Below are positions 1 to 8,747 of a stretch of DNA of 57,292 nucleotides, one piece after another. The stretch is taken from assembly GCA_903875045.1 (NCBI GenBank), contig CAIQUS010000184.1, forward strand, positions 1-57,292, read 5' to 3'. The DNA is from an uncultured Bacteroidales bacterium. GTDB lineage: Bacteria; Bacteroidota; Bacteroidia; Bacteroidales; FEN-979. A model generated the notes under the pieces. That model worked only from the letters and a program-made list of their open reading frames with translations, was not told the origin of the DNA and ran no database searches. Made by a program: the position numbers and the translations under genes. The first letter of the stretch is position 1; each line of letters opens with the position of its first letter.

Positions 1-387
1 AATCTCGATATTCCGGCCGATATAACTGTATTTGCCGACAGGAACATACTTCAAACAGTAATCAGGAACATCGTGTCCAATGCCGTGAAATTTACTCCTA
101 AAGGTGGAATAATAAGAGTGTCCGCTAAAGTCACCGATTACAATAATGTTGAAATTTCTATTAAGGATACAGGCATCGGAATGAGTAACAAAATTATCGA
201 TGATTTATTCCGGCTCGATGTTCAAACAAACAGAAAAGGCACTGAAGGCGAACCCAGCAGCGGTTTGGGATTGCTCCTTTGCAAGGATTTTATCGAAAAG
301 CACAGCGGAAAGATATGGGTGGAGAGCGAAGAGGGAAAAGGAAGTGTGTTTTTTTTCACCATTCCTGGCAAGAATCCCCTTTCGTAG
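1..387 (+). CDS. Sensor histidine kinase, C-terminal ATPase domain (5' end outside window)
   Basis: The reading frame is open from the first base and ends at 387, giving about 128 residues of a HATPase_c (GHKL) domain. The N box reads VIRNIVSNAVKFTPKGG (residues about 20-36), the G1 box DTGIGM, and the G2 region GLGLLLCKDFIEKHSGKIW followed by a typical closing strand (GKGSVFFFTIP). These bind ATP for autophosphorylation of a histidine that lies upstream, outside the window. No response-regulator receiver follows, so this is either a classical kinase or the kinase part of a larger hybrid. The sensor domain, dimerisation histidine and therefore the signal are not visible. No cognate regulator is adjacent on the right side. 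Confidence 0.9.
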   Translation, partial: NLDIPADITVFADRNILQTVIRNIVSNAVKFTPKGGIIRVSAKVTDYNNVEISIKDTGIGMSNKIIDDLFRLDVQTNRKGTEGEPSSGLGLLLCKDFIEKHSGKIWVESEEGKGSVFFFTIPGKNPLS

Positions 388-527
388 TTCAGAACAGCAT
401 TTTTTGTGTCATTATTTGCAATTCCCGTTCACCCGTTGATAACATTGGAAAAATAAAGCATTTTTTCGGTATTACCTTTTGCAAAAAACCGGATTAATCG
501 ATAAATAAACCAATAAAACCAATCACC

Positions 528-1266
528 ATGAAAACAACAGGTTCATTCCCAAACCTGCTGAATGAAATCTTCAGCGATTTTAGCAATGCTTCAGCCATTG
601 TGATCAACTACAGCATTTTGCGAAAAAACAACTTATATCAGCGATGTTGATGAGAATTTACGGTGGTTGATTTTTTCGAGTGACTATCCTCCTGCAATGG
701 TCATCCCTAAACCAGTTCCAGTACCGGATAAAAGAATTCCGATCCAACTTTCCGTTGAACAACTCGGAGCAATTATCCGACTGCTCTATGAAAACAATGC
801 ATTCGGAATAGCCAATAAAACTGAATTGATAGAGTTGATTGCCGATTCTTTTAGCACCACCAAACAATTTAAAATCAATGCAGGTAGCCTCAGGAACCAT
901 TTCAATGCACCTGTTCCCAAAACGCTTGATCAGGTATGCATCTTTATGAGTGAACAGATGGTTTGCCGCCACCGCGATGGGAGAAATAACATGGAATCAA
1001 AAAGCAACCTTTCCGGCATAAACATGGCTCAGGCAGTCAGCATCGCCAGCTTCATCATCGGGTTCGTCACCATTTGGATCCACCTCGAAATCCGCATCGC
1101 AGAAATCAACGTCGATCTCACCAACCTCAAACAGGACATGATCATCCACAAAACCGACAACCGGAAAGACATGGAAATACTGCGAAACGAAAACAACAAC
1201 AACACAAAGGCAATCCTCGAAAAGGTGGATGAAATACAGATTTATCTGAGAAACAAAAAAAACTGA
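528..1266 (+). pseudogene. Frameshifted hypothetical gene with a C-terminal membrane and coiled-coil segment
   Basis: An ATG at 528 opens a frame (MKTTGSFPNLLNEIFSD...) that stops at 648-650, while the next frame runs from 604 to 1266 without its own good start. The two join sensibly if one A is removed from the A6 run at 623-628: the protein then reads ...SILRKTTYISDVDENLRW and continues. The middle part (PIQLSVEQLGAIIRLLYENN and following) looks like a compact helical domain common in Bacteroidota hypothetical proteins. The end has one membrane helix (about MAQAVSIASFIIGFVTIWIH) and a polar helix rich in N, K and E that could form a coiled coil. The part from ATG 991 could be a separate small membrane protein. 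I do not recognise a function. A sequencing error in the homopolymer is as likely as a true mutation. Confidence 0.55.
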
Positions 1267-1278
1267 AAACGACAACCA

Positions 1279-1362
1279 TATCACATTATCACATCACCAC
1301 ATTATCACATCATCACATCATCACATCATCACATCATCACATCATCACATTATCACATCATA
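1279..1362. repeat. Octamer tandem repeat (unit ATCACATC)
   Basis: About ten tandem copies of an 8-bp unit ATCACATC, with a few variants (ATCACATT, ATCACACC-like), directly after the stop codon at 1266. It contains no reading frame of note. Similar 7-8 bp arrays of different sequence lie after other genes in this window (9563, 43371). Confidence 0.9.
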
Positions 1363-1379
1363 GCAACTGATACTCCCGG

Positions 1380-1493
1380 TCATACCGGCCAATCAGCTAT
1401 CACCCTGTAAACCGGGGCTCCTAATCTCAGCGGTAACTGAGCATTGTCGTAGTTGCCGTTGAGAACACCATCAGCATTGTTTAATTGTAACAT
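1380..1493 (-). CDS. Possible small ORF or gene remnant (37 residues)
   Basis: A 37-residue frame from ATG at 1493 to TGA at 1380 encodes MLQLNNADGVLNGNYDNAQL... ending in ADWPV. Its composition is protein-like, but nothing supports translation: there is no ribosome site or promoter box that I can see. It may be the surviving end of a longer gene. The rest of the 1267-1627 gap holds the octamer array and a short G-run/C-run hairpin followed by T5 at 1512-1538 that could act as a weak terminator. Confidence 0.2.
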   Translation of the reverse strand: MLQLNNADGVLNGNYDNAQLPLRLGAPVYRVIADWPV

Positions 1494-1627
1494 TTTTTAA
1501 TTCCATTTACAGGGGGGGGCGTCATCGTCCCCCTTTTTATGCTCCAACTGGATTAAAACAAAGGCACATTTCACTTTTACCAAGGAAAAAATTTGATTAC
1601 ATTAGCAATGTATTATTCTCTATACAG

Positions 1628-2464
1628 ATGAGCAACATTAAACTCTTCGAAAGCAAGCAAATCCGGTCAGTTTGGAATGAATCTGACCAAAAATGGTATT
1701 TCTCGGTTCAAGATGTAGTTCAGTTATTAACAGATACAGCTGACGTTAAGGATTACATCAAAAAAATGAAAAAACGAGATTCGGAGCTTAACTCCAACTG
1801 GGGGACAATTTGTCCCCTGGTTGAAATGATTGCTGCTGACGGGCGAAAACGTAAAGTTCAGGCCGCACAGGCACAAGGACTTCTAAGAATTATTCAATCT
1901 ATCCCATCTCCGAAAGCTGAACCATTTAAACTTTGGTTGGCACAAGTTGGCTCAGACAGATTGGATGAAATTGAAAATCCCGAACTAGCAGCACAACGAA
2001 CAAGAGAATTGTATAAAGCAAAAGGTTATCCTGATGATTGGATTGAAAAGCGGATGCGAAGTATTGCTATCCGGGAAGAATTGACCGAAGAATGGAAAAA
2101 CAGAGGTGTTAAAAAACAACTTGAATATGCAATTCTGACTGCTGAAATCTCAAAAGCCACATTTGGGTTGACCCCCACCGAATATAAGAAAATCAAAGGT
2201 TTGAAAAGTCAAAACTTGCGTGACCACATGTCTGACCTTGAGTTGATTTTTTCTATGCTTGGTGAAGCCTCAACTACTGAAATCGTCAAGACTCAGAACC
2301 CAAAAGGATTTATCGAAAACAAAAAAGCAGCAAGGCAAGGCGGCAAAGTTGCTGGCAATGCCAGAAAAGAATTAGAACAAAGAACCGGAAAGAAAGTAGT
2401 TACCGGAGAAAATTATTTACCTGAATCAACCAAAATCAGGCAATTAAGAAGAGGAGAAAAATGA
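1628..2464 (+). CDS. Bro-N family protein (phage antirepressor-like)
   Basis: 278 residues. The N-terminal ~110 residues match the Bro-N domain: KIRSVW-like opening (QIRSVWNESDQKWYFSVQDV), a central block around DGRKRKVQAAQAQGLLRIIQ, and FKLWLAQVGSDRLDEIENPE, which is a hallmark of this family. The C-terminal half (about 125-278) is a helical, lysine-rich extension found in the longer chromosomal members, ending in ENKKAARQGGKVAGNARKEL. Bro-N proteins bind DNA and in phages relieve repression; the role of free chromosomal copies is unknown. The gene stands alone between a hypothetical gene and pbpC, with no other phage gene nearby. Start at 1628 (ATG) fits the domain start exactly. Family call is firm, function is not. 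Confidence 0.85.
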   Translation: MSNIKLFESKQIRSVWNESDQKWYFSVQDVVQLLTDTADVKDYIKKMKKRDSELNSNWGTICPLVEMIAADGRKRKVQAAQAQGLLRIIQSIPSPKAEPFKLWLAQVGSDRLDEIENPELAAQRTRELYKAKGYPDDWIEKRMRSIAIREELTEEWKNRGVKKQLEYAILTAEISKATFGLTPTEYKKIKGLKSQNLRDHMSDLELIFSMLGEASTTEIVKTQNPKGFIENKKAARQGGKVAGNARKELEQRTGKKVVTGENYLPESTKIRQLRRGEK

Positions 2465-2490
2465 TTAAATTGTGAAAAGTCTGACAATTA

Positions 2491-4887
2491 ATGACACCAG
2501 AATTTCTGAAAAGCATGATTAAGCTGATGAAACAGACAATCTGGGTTCCTCGTTGTTTCTTTTTTGCATTTTTGTCACTTCTGGCGGTTCTTTTCTGGTT
2601 TTCCCTGCCTCGTCCATTATTTCAGGATCCGCTTTCAACGGTATTGCTCGATCGTAACGGGAATCTGCTGGGGGCGAAAATTTCGGCAGATCAGCAATGG
2701 CGATTTCCGGAAAGTGAGCGTGTGCCTGAAAAATTCAGGCTTGCCATCACCCATTACGAAGACCGGTATTTTGTGTATCACCCCGGGTTTAATCCTTTTG
2801 CGCTTATCCGGGCCGCCTGGCTCAATATCAAACACCGTAAAATTGTGAGTGGCGGGAGCACCATCAGCATGCAGGTGATCCGGCTGGTCAGGAAAAACCG
2901 GGAGCGAACCTTCACCGAAAAAATAAAGGAACTTTTTCTGGCATACCGGCTCGAATTTACCCACAGCAAGGCAGATATCCTGAGGCTCTATGCATCACAT
3001 GCACCCTTTGGCGGCAACGTGGTGGGGTTGGATGCGGCGGCCTGGCGTTATTTCGGCATAGATGCCACACACCTTTCATGGGCCGAAGCGGCAACACTGG
3101 CCGTGTTGCCAAACAGCCCCGGGTTGATCTATCCCGGGCGAAATCCACGTTTTCTGCTTGCCAAGCGTGATCATCTGCTCGATCTTCTTTGTGCAAGGGG
3201 CGTCATTGATGCCGTTACCTGCGACCTGGCGAAGAGTGAAAAATTACCAGAAAAGCCCTTTCCGTTGCCACAATGGGCCCCGCATCTGCTCGATCGTTCC
3301 ATCAGGGCAGGAAACAAAGGGACCTGTGTCAATTCGACCCTTGACATGGCGTTGCAAAAGCGTGTCAGCGATATTCTCGATATACACAGCATACAACTGA
3401 GGGCCAATGAAATTCACAATGAGGCAGCTCTTGTTCTTGAGGTAAATACGGGTCATGTGGTGGCTTATGTCGGGAATATTCCCGGAACGGCCTCCCGTGA
3501 GCATGGGAACAAGGTGGACATCATCACCGCGGCACGCAGTACAGGCAGTATTTTAAAACCTTTTCTTTATGCGGCCATGCTGAATGACGGGCTGCTGCTG
3601 CCCAATACGCTTGTTCCCGATGTTCCCATGCAGATCGGTGGCTTTATTCCCGAAAATTACAACCTTACCTATGATGGGGCTGTGCCTGCAAAAATGGCGC
3701 TGTCGCGGTCACTGAATATTCCGGCGGTGAAAATGCTGCAGACCTATGGCTATGAGCAGTTTTATGCCCTTCTCAGAAGATCGGGTGTGACTACGCTGAC
3801 AAAACCGGCCGACCATTATGGCTTGTCGATCATCCTTGGTGGTGCCGAAGCCAGTCTGTGGGATATTTCCGGTATTTATGCCTCTCTGGCTCGAACACTC
3901 AACCACTATTCGGAAAATGGGGCGAAATACAATAAATCCGATTTTCATCCGCCAGTTTATATCGACACGGAAGATCAGAAAGAGCAATCCTTCCGCGACC
4001 AGTCATCCTTGTTTGATGCTGGTTCCATCTGGCTTACGTTCGAAGCCATGGTAGAAGTATCGCGCCCCGACGCCGAATTACAGTGGCAGCAATTCTCTTC
4101 ATCTCATAAAATTGCATGGAAAACAGGTACCAGCTTTGGAAACCGTGATGCCTGGTCGATCGGGGTGACACCCGAATATGTGGTGGCTGTGTGGGTTGGA
4201 AATGCTTCGGGGGAGGGGAGGCCCGGGTTGACCGGGATCGGTGTTGCAGCACCGGTTTTGTTTGATATTTTTAAAACCCTGCCGCCAACATCCTGGTTCA
4301 AATCGCCGGTGGAAGCCCTGATGCAGGTGCCGGTTTGCCGGTACAGCGGATACCGGGCAACAGCAGTATGCGAGTTTACCGATACGTTGTGGATTCAGAA
4401 GGCAGGCGCAAAAACGGCACCCTGCCCTTTTCATCAGATCATTCACCTTGATAAAACCGGTCGGTATCAGGTTAGTTCCGACTGTGAATCACCTGAAAAT
4501 ATGCAACATGTTTCATGGTTTGTCCTTCCCCCGGTGCAGGAGTGGTATTTTCGGAATAAAAATCCTTTTTATAAGGTTTTGCCTCCATTTCGCAAGGATT
4601 GTGCAGGGAATACAGAGCGGAGAAACATGGATATCATTTATCCGAAAAATAACAGTAAAATTTATATTCCGGTCGATCTTGATGGCAAGCCGGGTAGTAC
4701 TGTGTTCAAAGTTGCCCATCGCCATGCCGGTAGTTTGGTTTACTGGCATATTGATGATCGTTTCATTGGCACCACCTCCCAGATTCACCAGATGGCGCTT
4801 TCTCCAACTCAGGGACAGCACAGGCTTACATTGGTCGATCAGGATGGGGAGCGTATGATGATTGGTTTTGAGGTGATAAGCAAATAG
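2491..4887 (+). CDS. pbpC: Penicillin-binding protein 1C (bifunctional peptidoglycan synthase-like)
   Basis: 798 residues, normal for PBP1C. A short cytoplasmic tail and one membrane anchor (about 18-38) are followed by a family 51 glycosyltransferase domain with catalytic E90 in the EDRYFVYHPG motif and GGST at 121-124. The transpeptidase domain has SxxK at S353-K356 (STGSILKP), an SxN-type motif in SRSLNIPAVK, and KTGT starting at K544. A C-terminal BiPBP_C domain (about 710-798) closes the protein. It acts on the outer face of the inner membrane, polymerising and crosslinking glycan strands. The partner alpha-2-macroglobulin gene often found next to pbpC is not adjacent. ATG codons at 2491, 2515 and 2527 are all possible; 2527 would give a shorter tail without affecting any domain. 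Confidence 0.95.
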   Translation: MTPEFLKSMIKLMKQTIWVPRCFFFAFLSLLAVLFWFSLPRPLFQDPLSTVLLDRNGNLLGAKISADQQWRFPESERVPEKFRLAITHYEDRYFVYHPGFNPFALIRAAWLNIKHRKIVSGGSTISMQVIRLVRKNRERTFTEKIKELFLAYRLEFTHSKADILRLYASHAPFGGNVVGLDAAAWRYFGIDATHLSWAEAATLAVLPNSPGLIYPGRNPRFLLAKRDHLLDLLCARGVIDAVTCDLAKSEKLPEKPFPLPQWAPHLLDRSIRAGNKGTCVNSTLDMALQKRVSDILDIHSIQLRANEIHNEAALVLEVNTGHVVAYVGNIPGTASREHGNKVDIITAARSTGSILKPFLYAAMLNDGLLLPNTLVPDVPMQIGGFIPENYNLTYDGAVPAKMALSRSLNIPAVKMLQTYGYEQFYALLRRSGVTTLTKPADHYGLSIILGGAEASLWDISGIYASLARTLNHYSENGAKYNKSDFHPPVYIDTEDQKEQSFRDQSSLFDAGSIWLTFEAMVEVSRPDAELQWQQFSSSHKIAWKTGTSFGNRDAWSIGVTPEYVVAVWVGNASGEGRPGLTGIGVAAPVLFDIFKTLPPTSWFKSPVEALMQVPVCRYSGYRATAVCEFTDTLWIQKAGAKTAPCPFHQIIHLDKTGRYQVSSDCESPENMQHVSWFVLPPVQEWYFRNKNPFYKVLPPFRKDCAGNTERRNMDIIYPKNNSKIYIPVDLDGKPGSTVFKVAHRHAGSLVYWHIDDRFIGTTSQIHQMALSPTQGQHRLTLVDQDGERMMIGFEVISK

Positions 4888-4893
4888 GGTATA

Positions 4894-5184
4894 TTATTTA
4901 ACTTTAACCCTGGATTTAACTTCAGTCATAAATTCCTTTGCCGGTTTGAAGGCAGGAATCATGTGGGCGGGAATTTTTACAGAAGTATTTTTTGTGATAT
5001 TCCTTCCGATCTTTGCTGCTCTTTTCTTCAAGAGAAAAGTTCCAAATCCTCTGAGATAGATATTTTCACCCTTCGCCATGGAAGTTTTAATGGTTTCCAT
5101 GATTGCCTCAACGGTTGCTTCAACTGCAACTTTTTCGGTTCCTGTTTTATTTACGATTTCGTTTACGATTTCTGCTTTGGTCAT
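4894..5184 (-). CDS. HU-family DNA-binding protein
   Basis: 96 residues, the usual HU/IHF length. It has the N-terminal helices (MTKAEIVNEIVNKTG), the signature GENIYLRGFGTFLLKKRAAK and the beta-arm region with IPAHMIPAFKPAKEF near the end. HU proteins are dimeric nucleoid proteins that bend DNA and assist replication, recombination and transcription. The arm reads GRNITKNTSVKIPAHMIPAF, with IPAH in place of the common IPA/Y-x-P, a form frequent in Bacteroidota. It is convergent with pbpC, only 6 bp apart, so the two genes probably share a bidirectional end. Single gene; its promoter should lie in 5185-5270, where I see no perfect -7 box. Confidence 0.95.
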   Translation of the reverse strand: MTKAEIVNEIVNKTGTEKVAVEATVEAIMETIKTSMAKGENIYLRGFGTFLLKKRAAKIGRNITKNTSVKIPAHMIPAFKPAKEFMTEVKSRVKVK

Positions 5185-5271
5185 GTTTTTAATGTTAAAA
5201 TGGTTAGGGTCGTTTTAGACCGGAAAATTAATAAATTCCTGAATACCTGAACAAACAGGAATAAAATATTT

Positions 5272-5470
5272 TTATGAAAAGGGACCAATGTTGTTGTTAA
5301 CTTTTGCAGCAGTCAATTTATCCTTTGGTGATGCGTTTAAAGCTGCATCGAGCATCGTGAGTTGTTCATCTTGCGACAAAGCCGTTTTACGATTTGGCAC
5401 TTTAAGTCCAAAAAAAGGTAATACCCGGTTGATTTCTTGAGAAACTCTTACTGAATAGGGATGGTTAGAT
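5272..5470 (-). pseudogene. Remnant of an unidentified gene (C-terminal end only)
   Basis: On the minus strand an open frame ending at TAA (5272-5274) encodes about 65 residues of protein-like sequence: NHPYSVRVSQEINRVLPFFG, then LKVPNRKTALSQDEQLTMLD and AALNASPKDKLTAAKVNNNI, ending GPFS. There is no start codon; the frame is closed upstream by a stop that lies inside the 3' end of the GH5 gene. It appears to be the tail of a gene whose front was lost, possibly when the GH5 gene arrived. Family not recognised. Confidence 0.35.
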
Positions 5471-5485
5471 TGAAAGCATGAAAAT

Positions 5486-7885
5486 CTATTCGTTTTTTAT
5501 AAATTTTACAGTTTCAGTTTTATTTCCATCAATTATTTTCAGAAAGTAAATACCATAAGATAAACCGCTGATATCAATAATTTTCTGAGTCCCTGTTAAA
5601 GCAGAAGTCATTAGGATTTTGCCAGTTATATCAGAAATAATTATGGAAGCTTTTCTGTTTACTGCTGAACTGATATTTAATACATTACTTGCCGGATTTG
5701 GAAAAATTCTGATCGTTGAAGGAGCTGAAATTTCGGTAACACTTAATGGATTGGCAATAATATTCCAGTTAAAAAACTCCCAGCCGGAAGGCGCTGTTCG
5801 TGTACAGTTTAAACCTGCGGTTGAACCGTTTTCTGATGAAACATATTTATTGTTGCTGCCTTTTATTGTGTATAAACCATTTAAGTTCTCCAATGTAAAC
5901 TTCTGATTATTTCCAACTGAATCACCGCTGCAATATAATCTATTATCAGAAGTATTCAGGGTTACATATTTTCCGTTATATGCTTTCATGGCCGTTAGTC
6001 CGTTGCCGGCATCAATTAATGTAAACTGCTCTGTTGTGCCTGCGCTTGCCCGTGTGCTCGACATCAAATCACTATTTCCGGAGTAAGTAACATATTTATT
6101 GTTGTTTCCGCGAAGAGATATTACTTTTGCTGCTACAGGTAACGGGGTTACAGGCGGAATGTTTGAATTTAAAAACACGAAATTTACGGATGCCACGTTA
6201 AACCCACCTGAAGTATTCACAATCCTGAAACTTTGGATTCCGGTTTCTGCAAAGCCACCGGTGCAGGATACGGTTGTCCAGGCTGACCAACTTCCGGTTG
6301 TAGGAACGATGGCTGTTGCCATTAATTCAGTACCATCAGCATTTTGTATTTGTATGGTACCGCTGGTTGAACCTCCGTTTGCCACACGAAATTCTATTGT
6401 ATAAGTTCCTGCCAATGATACATCGCAGGTGTATTTCATCCATTCAGCTTTGTTAAACCAGCCTACGTTATACCCGTTCGATAAAACATCTGTACACGCT
6501 TCAATGTCAACGCCATTGTTCCGGTACGTCCAGCCTTCATTCCATGCTGTATAAACACCTGTGGTAAGATGCAAATCTTCCCAGGCCTGGTCGGAATAGG
6601 CGTAATCATTCATGCCCATATCATAGTTTGTTGCGTAAATTCTGCCAGGAATTGTATTGATTGCAAAAGGTTCTGTATCCCGGTTGCCGGGTTGCGTAAA
6701 AATAGAGCGCAGCACTTCTGTTTGGGGAGTTGCATTTTCAAGTTTAAGATTTTCGGCTAATTGCATCAGGATGTTTAATGCCGTTGACGGAACAATATTT
6801 GGATTGGTTCCGCTCAAATAACTTAATATGCTGTTGTAACCGGCAGGCCAATTTGCATCTGCAAAATCGTTGGTGCTTTCAAATTTTTTCATGGGCCACC
6901 ACGACATGCCAATATTATTCCGGTTGAATAATTCTGTTATTCTGGTGAAATTATTGTTTGAGTTTTCGCCATGTTCGCCGCACCAAATCGGACGGTTTTG
7001 CTGGCTTCGTAAATTGAGCACCCATTGAATATCAACATCGTTTGTGTTCGACCAGTATTTGTGAAATACATAAACCATGTTGTTATCCCATGCAGGTGTG
7101 AGACCTGTATAATCGTTTGCATACCAGTTGCCTTCAATGAATAATATGTGGTCATCGCCATTTGATCTGATCGTATCGGTTAATCTCCCGTATAAATTTC
7201 GTAAAAGTGTTCCGTTTGGCAGGTTCCACGCAGGTTCGTTTATGAGGTCATAACCGGCAATCCATGGTTCGTTTTTGTATCTTTCTGAAAGCTTGCGCCA
7301 AAGACGAACAGTTTTCGATTGATTGGCGGCACTTTCCCACAACGATGGTTTTGTTTTATCGTAATCGCTGATGGCATTATCGCTTTGACCACCCGGAGCT
7401 GCATGTAAATCAACAATTGCATACATTCCGGCAGTACTGCACCATGAAATTACACTGTCTAAAATATCAAAACCCTGATTATTCCATACATCGGGAGTTT
7501 CAAGATTTACAAAATATTCGTAATGCAGTGGTAATCGTACCGCATTAAAACCCCACTCTTTCACCTGATTTATATCTGCCTGGGTTACATGGTTTGTTAA
7601 CCATGCATCGTAAAATTGTTTTGTTTGTCCGGCACCAAGTAAGGCAGTTAATTTTTGTTTCCAGTCGTGCTGCGCTGGTGCCTGACTATTGGAATTCATC
7701 ATATATCCTTCCATTACCATCCAGTTGCCAAAGTTGATGGCATTGAGAACTACTTCCTGATTATTTGAAGTATTGATAATTTTCTTACCGCTTACAGCCA
7801 TAAGTTGTGCTGTTGCATTTATTTGAAACATAGCACATAGAATTGCTAAGAATGCAATTGTTTTGGTGTAGTGTTTTTTTATCAT
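5486..7885 (-). CDS. Secreted GH5 beta-glucanase with CBM6, beta-trefoil/fascin-like domain and T9SS sorting domain
   Basis: 799 residues. A signal peptide (about 1-27, ending NATAQ) precedes a family 5 glycoside hydrolase domain (about 35-380). The acid/base glutamate is E217 in LINEPAW and the nucleophile is probably E304 in WCGEHGEN. RLPLHYEYF and the DLHAAPGGQ motif are typical of the exo-1,3-glucanase/endoglucanase branch. A CBM6-like module (about 395-560) contains YDMGMNDYAYSD and VGWFNKAEWMKYTCDV. A region with three repeats of N-NKYV/GKYV (about 570-700) resembles fascin or ricin-type carbohydrate-binding folds. The end (IRIFPNPASNVLNIS ... YGIYFLKI) is a type A sorting domain for the type IX system. 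The product should be surface-attached or released and degrade beta-glucans. Exact substrate cannot be told. Confidence 0.93.
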   Translation of the reverse strand: MIKKHYTKTIAFLAILCAMFQINATAQLMAVSGKKIINTSNNQEVVLNAINFGNWMVMEGYMMNSNSQAPAQHDWKQKLTALLGAGQTKQFYDAWLTNHVTQADINQVKEWGFNAVRLPLHYEYFVNLETPDVWNNQGFDILDSVISWCSTAGMYAIVDLHAAPGGQSDNAISDYDKTKPSLWESAANQSKTVRLWRKLSERYKNEPWIAGYDLINEPAWNLPNGTLLRNLYGRLTDTIRSNGDDHILFIEGNWYANDYTGLTPAWDNNMVYVFHKYWSNTNDVDIQWVLNLRSQQNRPIWCGEHGENSNNNFTRITELFNRNNIGMSWWPMKKFESTNDFADANWPAGYNSILSYLSGTNPNIVPSTALNILMQLAENLKLENATPQTEVLRSIFTQPGNRDTEPFAINTIPGRIYATNYDMGMNDYAYSDQAWEDLHLTTGVYTAWNEGWTYRNNGVDIEACTDVLSNGYNVGWFNKAEWMKYTCDVSLAGTYTIEFRVANGGSTSGTIQIQNADGTELMATAIVPTTGSWSAWTTVSCTGGFAETGIQSFRIVNTSGGFNVASVNFVFLNSNIPPVTPLPVAAKVISLRGNNNKYVTYSGNSDLMSSTRASAGTTEQFTLIDAGNGLTAMKAYNGKYVTLNTSDNRLYCSGDSVGNNQKFTLENLNGLYTIKGSNNKYVSSENGSTAGLNCTRTAPSGWEFFNWNIIANPLSVTEISAPSTIRIFPNPASNVLNISSAVNRKASIIISDITGKILMTSALTGTQKIIDISGLSYGIYFLKIIDGNKTETVKFIKNE

Positions 7886-8002
7886 TTGAATTTTTTTAAT
7901 AAATCAATTACTTGCATTTCGCCAGCGAAATTACATTATTTTTTATAATATGTAAGTGATTACTGAAATTAATTTCATTTTACAAGTAATAATTTGTTTC
8001 AC

Positions 8003-8010
8003 TACCTTTG
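8003..8010 (+). promoter_or_regulatory. Probable -7 box of the HxlR gene promoter
   Basis: TACCTTTG matches the Bacteroidota -7 consensus TAnnTTTG perfectly. Without the MITE the distance to the HxlR ATG would be only about 24 bp, which fits a short leader; with the MITE it is more than 220 bp. No TTTG -33 box is visible at the expected spacing. Confidence 0.55.
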
Positions 8011-8035
8011 CGTGTCAGTTTGAATAACAAAAGAT

Positions 8036-8228
8036 GAGGGCACTCCGATAAGTCTGCTAACAAATAATTTAACCGCAGAGGGCCGCAGAGTATTTTTGCA
8101 GAGTTTCGCAAAGTTATAATTATCTGCGAGTTATCTCTGCGGATCTTTGCGGTTTCTTTGTGTTCTTTGCGGTTTAACATTTTTTTAAATGGTGATTTGA
8201 TGAATAAACGACTTTTCGGAGTGGACTC
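8036..8228 (+). mobile_element. MITE copy 1 (193 bp, imperfect terminal inverted repeats, 6-bp target duplication)
   Basis: The element starts GAGGGCACTCCGATAAGTC and ends in the inverse of GAGTCCACTCCGAAAAGTC (15 of 19 end positions agree between the two ends or nearly so). It is flanked by a perfect direct repeat AAAGAT (8030-8035 and 8229-8234). Inside are long imperfect inverted segments built of CCGCAGAG / CTTTGCGG units, so the RNA can fold into a long hairpin. A second copy, about 90 percent identical, lies at 45553-45744 with its own different 6-bp duplication. There is no transposase; it must be moved by an enzyme elsewhere. It sits between the promoter box and the start codon of the HxlR gene. 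Confidence 0.85.
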
Positions 8229-8232
8229 AAAG

Positions 8233-8682
8233 ATGGATGTAAAATTTAAATGTAATTGCCCGTTTACTTCAGCCCTGGATGTTGTAGGCGACAAGTGGTT
8301 GTTGGTTATCGTAAAGCAAATGCTAATCGAAGGCAAAGAAACCTTCAAAGACTTTACGGAAAGTGAAGAAGCCATTGCTACCAATATTCTTACGACTAAA
8401 CTCAAATTTCTGGAGGAGGTGGGAATCATCATCAAAACACAACGTCCGGATAATAAAAAGACCAACCTCTATCATTTAACCGATAGGGGATTGGCTTTGA
8501 CACCTGTTCTTGCAGAACTTGCAATTTGGAGCGATAGTTATCTTAGGGACATCCATCCGACCATTGTAAATGATGAAGCAATGGAATTATTGAGAAATGA
8601 CAAAGCAGCTTTTGCAAGTGCGTTTGAGAAAAAATACAGGGAAAAACTGGCTGCAACATCGGTTTTGCAAAATGGAGGGTGA
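8233..8682 (+). CDS. HxlR-family transcriptional regulator
   Basis: 150 residues from ATG 8233, the normal size for the family. The winged-helix core starts with the family signature (CNCPFTSALDVVGDKWLLVI), followed by FKDFTESEEAIATNILTTKL (recognition region) and the wing LYHLTDRGLALTPVL. HxlR proteins are dimeric repressors or activators, often sensing thiols or aldehydes; here a CNC motif at the N-terminus supplies two cysteines. The frame extends upstream without a stop to an ATG at 8200, which lies inside MITE copy 1 and would add 11 residues (MNKRLFGVDSK). ATG 8233 overlaps the right target duplication and is the likely ancestral start. Target genes are unknown; no partner is divergently transcribed next to it. 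Confidence 0.9.
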   Translation: MDVKFKCNCPFTSALDVVGDKWLLVIVKQMLIEGKETFKDFTESEEAIATNILTTKLKFLEEVGIIIKTQRPDNKKTNLYHLTDRGLALTPVLAELAIWSDSYLRDIHPTIVNDEAMELLRNDKAAFASAFEKKYREKLAATSVLQNGG

Positions 8683-8747
8683 CGTGCTTCTGAAAAATTA
8701 ATCCCCTGATATGCATTTGTAATTGAAGCCGTCAAATCTGATCTATC

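Noticed and set aside
1279-1362. CRISPR array
   Set aside because: The 8-bp units are contiguous with no spacers, and there are no cas genes in the window.
1628-2464. Prophage at the Bro-N gene
   Set aside because: No integrase, structural or lysis genes are near; pbpC follows at once.
8036-8228. Coding gene on the minus strand across the MITE (frame 7980-8465)
   Set aside because: It lies antisense to HxlR and runs through the palindromic MITE; the amino acid pattern is not protein-like.
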